Source: Diaphorobacter sp. HDW4A
Lineage (GTDB): Bacteria > Pseudomonadota > Gammaproteobacteria > Burkholderiales > Burkholderiaceae_C
Assembly (NCBI RefSeq): GCF_011305995.1
Contig: NZ_CP049910.1
Location: forward strand, 3,534,001 to 3,598,000
Direction of reading: 5' to 3'
DNA length: 64,000 bases
Of this stretch, positions 59,639-64,000 are shown one piece after another. How positions within the stretch are numbered: position 1 is the stretch's first letter; the number at the start of each line of letters is the position of its first letter. The position numbers and the translations under genes were made by a program. The notes under the pieces were generated by a model. It was not told the DNA's origin and ran no database searches. It saw only the letters and a program-made list of their open reading frames with translations.

Positions 59639-60487
59639 ATGCAGCACAAGACTCGCATCGCCATCATCGGCTACGGCCGCTTCGGCCGCGTGCACGCGAT
59701 GAGGGCTCGCACACATCCCGCGTTCGACGTGGTGTGCGTCGTCGACCCCCAACCACATGCAAGACACGCTGCGCAGATTGCAGGATTCATGACCGTCGCA
59801 CGTCTGCAGGACTTGCCACGTGGCGTGGAGGCGGCAGCAGTGGTCACACCCTACGAGACCCACGCCGAGATCGCCGTCACGCTGATGCGCATGGGCATTG
59901 ACGTGCTCGTGGAAAAGCCTCTGGCAAGCACCGAGAGAGACATCGATGCGCTGCTGGATGCGGAGTGCGCCACGCGTCGCAAACTCTGCACCGGACATAT
60001 CGAGCGCTTCAATCGACTCCTCAGCGCGCCGCTGTGGAGCGGCACACCTCACAGCATCGCATTCACACGCTGCTCAAGCCTGAGCGTGGGGGCGGGCTCC
60101 GTCGTGCTCGACCTGATGGTGCATGACCTCGACACTGCCTCTCTTCTGTTTGGACGCAAGGAAGAAGAAACGTTCGAGATCATCGGCGTGCAGAGACAAT
60201 GCGGCACCGTGAATGCTCAAGTGCTCTTCTGTGGTTCACAGCTCAACTTGAGCGCGAGCCATGGAGCACACAAATCCAATGTTCACCTGTTGTGGCAGGA
60301 CTTCGAGTCGCGCAATGAACTCTGCTTGAGATCGTCCGACACGGCAACAGGTATCGATGCGTTGAGTCTCCAATACACGGCATTCCACGAGTTGCTGTCT
60401 GGAGCACACTCTGAACGCCCCATTGCGAGTGCCTCGGAAGGTGCGATGGCGGCACGTCGGGCCATTGCCATCGAGTCTTGGTCATGA
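59639..60487 (+). CDS. Gfo/Idh/MocA-family oxidoreductase
   Basis: 282 residues. N-terminal Rossmann fold TRIAIIGYGRFGRVHAMRAR (GxGxxG), then VVTPYETHAEIAV and the family EKP motif in DVLVEKPLAS, with a catalytic HD pair in LMVHDLDTAS. It oxidises or reduces a sugar, likely a nucleotide-sugar, with NAD(P). With the aminotransferase next to it, it recalls WbpB/WbpE-like pairs that make 3-amino sugars, but no other step enzyme is seen. In-frame GTG at 59627 is an alternative start. Stop overlaps the next gene by 4 bases. Confidence 0.85.
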   Translation: MQHKTRIAIIGYGRFGRVHAMRARTHPAFDVVCVVDPQPHARHAAQIAGFMTVARLQDLPRGVEAAAVVTPYETHAEIAVTLMRMGIDVLVEKPLASTERDIDALLDAECATRRKLCTGHIERFNRLLSAPLWSGTPHSIAFTRCSSLSVGAGSVVLDLMVHDLDTASLLFGRKEEETFEIIGVQRQCGTVNAQVLFCGSQLNLSASHGAHKSNVHLLWQDFESRNELCLRSSDTATGIDALSLQYTAFHELLSGAHSERPIASASEGAMAARRAIAIESWS

Positions 60488-61605
60488 GCGTACCCTTCTT
60501 TCGCAGCCCATGGCAGACACGGGAGCTGGCAGAGCAGATGGGGCAACGCGTGACCGAGCTTCTGCAAAGCGGCCACTACATTCTGGGACCGCAGGTACAG
60601 CAGTTCGAACGTGCGCTTGCTGAGCACTTCTCCCATGACACGCAGGCAGTCGCTGTCAACTCGGGCACCGATGCATTGGTGCTTGCGCTTCAACTGCTCG
60701 GACTGAAGGCGGGCGACGAGGTCATTGTTCCTGCGGGCACCTTCATCGCGTGCTACGAAGCGATTGTCCGAGTTGCGGCAACACCCGTGCTGGTCGATTC
60801 TCTTGCTGACGATTTCCTCTGTAGCGCCGAGCAGATCGAGCGTCTCATCACACCGCGCACACGTGCCGTGCTCGCTGTGCCATTGTTCGGAGATTCAAGC
60901 GCTACGCCCGCCATCGCGCAACGTTGCCAAAAGCACGATCTCGCGCTCATCGAAGACATTGCACAAGCACTGGGTGCTCACACTCGTGACACCAACGGGC
61001 GCTGCCAGCAAGCGGGCACGATGGGTGACATCAGTACCGCGAGCTTCTACCCCACTAAAACGTTGGGCGCGGCGGGTGACGCTGGTGCTGTGATCAGCTC
61101 GCGTGCTGACCTCCTGGAAAGGGCACGCGCACTGCGTAACCATGGCCGTGCCGGAGCCTTCCACAGTGAGGTGGGATTCAACAGCCGCATGGATGAATTG
61201 CAGGCGATGGTGCTGGCGGAAGGAATCGCAAGACTGGAATCCTGGCTGCAAGAGCGCCGCTCCATCGCAGCGCAGTATCTGCAACATCTGGCTGGCGTTT
61301 CCGACGTCACCTTGCCGCATCAACGTGAGGGCCACGCGTGGAACTATTTTGTCCTGCGAAGCCATCGCCGTGAAGCGCTGAAAGAGGCTCTGGCACGACG
61401 CGGCATCGACACACGCATCTACTACGACCCACCCATCCACCAACAGCCGAGCTATCTGCAGCGCTATGCTCCGATTGTGCTGCCGAACGTCGAAAGTCAT
61501 TCTCGGCAGGCACTGGCGTTGCCGCTCTTTCCTGGAATGACAGCGTCGGAAATCGAGCAAGTGGTGGAAGCTGTACACGCGGCTTCCAATACTCTTTGCC
61601 AATAA
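60484..61605 (+). CDS. DegT/DnrJ/EryC1/StrS sugar aminotransferase
   Basis: 373 residues. PLP-dependent aminotransferase of the nucleotide-sugar group: LQSGHYILGPQVQQFERALA, AVNSGTDALVLAL, LIEDIAQALGA (aspartate to PLP), the Schiff-base Lys in FYPTKTLGAAGDAG and NSRMDELQA near the dimer interface. It uses glutamate to aminate a ketosugar, probably dTDP- or UDP-linked. ATG overlaps the oxidoreductase stop (ATGA). Substrate is not readable. Confidence 0.93.
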   Translation: MSVPFFRSPWQTRELAEQMGQRVTELLQSGHYILGPQVQQFERALAEHFSHDTQAVAVNSGTDALVLALQLLGLKAGDEVIVPAGTFIACYEAIVRVAATPVLVDSLADDFLCSAEQIERLITPRTRAVLAVPLFGDSSATPAIAQRCQKHDLALIEDIAQALGAHTRDTNGRCQQAGTMGDISTASFYPTKTLGAAGDAGAVISSRADLLERARALRNHGRAGAFHSEVGFNSRMDELQAMVLAEGIARLESWLQERRSIAAQYLQHLAGVSDVTLPHQREGHAWNYFVLRSHRREALKEALARRGIDTRIYYDPPIHQQPSYLQRYAPIVLPNVESHSRQALALPLFPGMTASEIEQVVEAVHAASNTLCQ

Positions 61606-61644
61606 CATGCCACACCACTCAAACGACAAACTGAGGGAGCACAT

Positions 61645-62214
61645 ATGAACAATCAAACGCCACGCCCATCGACCGCACCGGAGGTTGGTGAATGGCAGTT
61701 TTCGGGCACCAAGGACGTACAAACGACTTGCGCCGACTGGAGTCTGGCAAGCGTTGGAAACATTCAGGGCGTGGAACTCAAGCTGATCACCAATGTACTG
61801 ACGGACGACGGCACGCTCACCGAAATCTATCGCAAGGACTGGCGATTGGATGATCTGCCTGTGGAGCAGATTTTTCAGAAGATCATGTCACCCGGCAGCA
61901 TTTCGGCTTGGCATGCCCATCGCCAGGCCACGGATCGCCTGTTCTGCGGATACGGCCGCGTCAAGGTGATTCTGTATGACGCGCGCAAGCATTCACCGAC
62001 TCTGGGCCTCCTGTCCATTCATCGCCTTGCGATTGAGCGCCCCTCCCTGCTCATCGTTCCGCCGGGTGTCTGGCATGGCGTACAAGCCGTATCCGATTCG
62101 CCGGCCATCGTCATCAACGCCGTCGACATTGCGTATTCATACGAAGACCCCGATCACTGGCGCCTGCCCTCTAACTCCGCCGAAATCCCGTACCAGTTCA
62201 AGCATCGCGCGTGA
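61645..62214 (+). CDS. Cupin, dTDP-4-dehydrorhamnose 3,5-epimerase-like
   Basis: 189 residues with a cupin core: SPGSISAWHAHRQATDRLFC (His where RmlC has its catalytic His), GRVKVILYD, and IVPPGVWHGVQAVSDSPAIV. It could be an RmlC-type 3,5-epimerase or a FdtA/QdtA-like 3,4-ketoisomerase; the short form and position after an aminotransferase leave both open. It has its own ribosome site GAGGGAG before the ATG. Its stop overlaps the next start (GTGA). Confidence 0.78.
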   Translation: MNNQTPRPSTAPEVGEWQFSGTKDVQTTCADWSLASVGNIQGVELKLITNVLTDDGTLTEIYRKDWRLDDLPVEQIFQKIMSPGSISAWHAHRQATDRLFCGYGRVKVILYDARKHSPTLGLLSIHRLAIERPSLLIVPPGVWHGVQAVSDSPAIVINAVDIAYSYEDPDHWRLPSNSAEIPYQFKHRA

Positions 62215-63593
62215 GCACATCGGCCGGATCGCCCATGCCCCGCGTCTCCATCATCATGGCGGCCTATGGGCGGCCACATCTGTTGAGATGGGCAATAGAG
62301 TCCATTCAGAATCAAACCGTCACGGACTGGGAGCTGCTGGTGGTGTCCGACGCCTGCCCGCTGGGAACGGCCGAGACGGCTCAGGCATTGGCAGACGCAG
62401 ACCATCGCATCCGCGTCATCCAGATGACCCGCAATTGGGGCGAACAATCCGGCCCTAACAATGTGGGGCTTGCCCGATCATGCGCACCGCTGGTTGCATT
62501 TCTCAATCAGGACGACCTCTGGTTTCCAGACCACCTGGAAGTGCTGATCGACTGGATCGACGCCGCCGGAGCGGACATTGCTGTGGGTGCGAGCGCACAC
62601 GTGGGTTTTGCTCCCGATGGGGATATGAGGCGCTGCCCCAGCGGTTTGGCCGGAATGGGCGACAACGGAGCGTACTGCCCCGTCAAGACTTTTTCGCCGA
62701 TGTCCGCATGGTTGGTGAAAAGGCACTGCTTTGAACGCATCGGAGTGCTTCCACGCGCTGCTGAATGCGTTGCCGAGTCGTCGCAAACCTGGCTGTTCAG
62801 GGCATGGAAACGCAAGCTGAAAATAGCCACAGCAACCGAACTCACCTGCCTGATCTTCTCTTCGGGCAGTCGCGCCAATTCCTACCTGAATGGGGACAGT
62901 CGGGAGCAGGCGTATTTCGGTGAGCAGATCCACAGCAATCCCTATCTGCGCTCACGTATTCTTGCCCATGCCAGTCCAAGTTATTGCCCCGAATCCAATC
63001 CGCGCAAGGAGTTCTTCAAGTTTCACTTCAAGAAGCTGCAAGCCCATCTGGGCTTGTTTCCTCGCGCCTTGGAATTCTGGTTCAAACATGACCGACGATC
63101 TGGCGACTACATACACCATCTGAGGTCGATACGTGGTCTTGCCGACCATGCGGCAAAGACATCAAACTATTCGCAGGTTCTGCGCCGTCGCTGGATCAAT
63201 CGCAACTGTCTCTATGAAGCGGGAACGCGCATCGACTGCTGCGAAGGCGGCCAGGCTGAACGACATCTGGGCGATGGCTGGTGTCTCGCTGACGATATCG
63301 GCTGCCTCATGCATGCGACAACGGTCGGAGTGCACTTTCGCCTTCAAGGACAGAATGTGCGGGCAACGCGCCTCGTCACCCTGTGGCAACTACCGCCGGG
63401 AGCGATTCTCTATGCAGGAGTGAACGGCACAGGCATTGCGCTTGCGAGTGCTGTCGAATCCAACGAACTGTCAGGAGCGGCCGAATGGGTCTGGGAACTT
63501 CCGGCCGATGCCAATGCAACGACTCGAATACTGAACTTTGAAATCCACTCACCCACGCCCGGCTGTCGGCTGGTTCGGATGCGCCTGGAATAA
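62211..63593 (+). CDS. Glycosyltransferase family 2 with unassigned C-terminal region
   Basis: 460 residues. N-terminal GT-A domain (about 1-230): PRVSIIMAAYGRPHLLRWAI, then NQTVTDWELLVVSDACP and the DxD-type LNQDDLWFPDH. The remaining 230 residues are not clearly assigned, except a WELPADANATTRILNFEIHS end that looks like a jelly-roll-like domain. Start GTG 62211 overlaps the cupin stop; ATG 62235 (MPRVSII) is an alternative. Last gene of the cluster; a convergent gene follows after 23 bases. Confidence 0.85.
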   Translation: MSTSAGSPMPRVSIIMAAYGRPHLLRWAIESIQNQTVTDWELLVVSDACPLGTAETAQALADADHRIRVIQMTRNWGEQSGPNNVGLARSCAPLVAFLNQDDLWFPDHLEVLIDWIDAAGADIAVGASAHVGFAPDGDMRRCPSGLAGMGDNGAYCPVKTFSPMSAWLVKRHCFERIGVLPRAAECVAESSQTWLFRAWKRKLKIATATELTCLIFSSGSRANSYLNGDSREQAYFGEQIHSNPYLRSRILAHASPSYCPESNPRKEFFKFHFKKLQAHLGLFPRALEFWFKHDRRSGDYIHHLRSIRGLADHAAKTSNYSQVLRRRWINRNCLYEAGTRIDCCEGGQAERHLGDGWCLADDIGCLMHATTVGVHFRLQGQNVRATRLVTLWQLPPGAILYAGVNGTGIALASAVESNELSGAAEWVWELPADANATTRILNFEIHSPTPGCRLVRMRLE

Positions 63594-63616
63594 CGTGAAA
63601 AGTTCAAGCGAAACGC

Positions 63617-64000
63617 TTACTGCAACGTTTTCTTGGCCGACTCCGGCAGCACGAACGGCATGACGTCGATACCCTCCTCCAGCAGTTCCGCTGTTTCCTC
63701 GGCCGAGGCCTGACCGCGGATGCCACGTTCGGGGGCGTCGCCGTAGTGAATGCGGCGGGCTTCCTGAGCAAAGCGTTCGCCCACGTTTTCGGTGTTGGCG
63801 ATGACGTGACGGGCGGCACGCAGCCACGCATCCTGCAACTGGGATTGCAGTTCGGCGGGCAGCGGCGCGGGGCGGTTGCTCACGTCGTGCTGCGGTGCTT
63901 GAGGCTCCTCGCTGGGCTTGCCCTGCTGTGCTGACTTTGGTTCTGCCGAAGACGAACGCAGGTTCAGACGTGGAGCGCTCAAGCCCTTGCGGATATGGGA
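63617..64000 (-). CDS. Hypothetical protein, possibly 5' partial
   Basis: The reading frame is open from 63619 to the window edge. Visible residues: SHIRKGLSAPRLNLRSSSAE, then a Gln/Pro/Glu-rich stretch (SEEPQAPQHD) and a helical second half (LQSQLQDAWLRAARHVIANT, and EETAELLEEGIDVMPFVLPE). An in-frame TTG at 63982 could be the start, but the frame continues and the true start may be beyond 64000. No family was recognised. It converges with the glycan cluster. Confidence 0.6.
   Translation of the reverse strand, partial: SHIRKGLSAPRLNLRSSSAEPKSAQQGKPSEEPQAPQHDVSNRPAPLPAELQSQLQDAWLRAARHVIANTENVGERFAQEARRIHYGDAPERGIRGQASAEETAELLEEGIDVMPFVLPESAKKTLQ

Overview
The window is a GC-rich, gene-dense stretch of bacterial chromosome. 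Gene content and order suggest a betaproteobacterium of the order Burkholderiales, most likely family Comamonadaceae (Comamonas/Delftia/Acidovorax-like). Indicators are solute receptors of the Bug/tripartite-tricarboxylate type, the runs dapA-bamC-MBL hydrolase and coaBC/pyrG-kdsA-eno-ftsB, the block parE-transglycosylase-parC, and short dispersed intergenic repeats of a kind I associate with that family. The genus is inference. I found no rRNA, tRNA, CRISPR array, insertion sequence or prophage.

Layout. 1-4863 (minus): end of an alpha-E/ATP-grasp operon, then comEC. 5047-6609 (plus): a RidA protein and pyridoxal kinase, separated by a hairpin repeat. 6676-7604: an AT-rich patch with a small secreted protein and a perfect 20-bp inverted repeat. 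7608-10713 (plus): response regulator, sensor kinase and a small monooxygenase-like protein with overlapping ends. 11174-16461 (minus): topoisomerase IV genes parC and parE around a lytic transglycosylase. 16571-21804 (plus): MFS transporter, small membrane protein, methyltransferase, dapA, bamC and an MBL hydrolase. 22158-28019 (mostly minus): Ala-rich lipoprotein, ribosomal oxygenase, slyD, glycine-zipper lipoprotein, dut and coaBC. 28121-33013 (plus): pyrG, kdsA, eno, ftsB. 33232-37086: hslO, gamma-carbonic anhydrase, a ferritin-like protein and an EAL-HDOD protein.

37455-42581 is a transport-rich region: a TRAP receptor behind a sigma-54-like promoter, two Bug receptors flanking xerD, and an AEC carrier. 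42547-46917 holds queG, tsaE, amiC, an OsmB-like lipoprotein and dedA. 47051-49715 is a three-gene ABC transporter operon whose third product is not recognised. mutL, gdhA, a LysE exporter and an amino-acid-type receptor follow. 55759-63593 is a surface-glycan cluster: a two-gene ABC exporter, two glycosyltransferases, a LmbE-like protein, and an oxidoreductase, aminotransferase and cupin set for nucleotide-sugar modification. The window ends inside a small hypothetical gene.

Most of the window is housekeeping. The less ordinary signals are the 20-bp inverted repeat at 7445-7543, the two copies of a hairpin element (5581 and 33086), the sigma-54-like promoter at 37397, the three-gene ABC operon, the glycan cluster, and a glutamine at the quinolone-contact position of ParC. 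I do not see strong evidence of a wholly new system.
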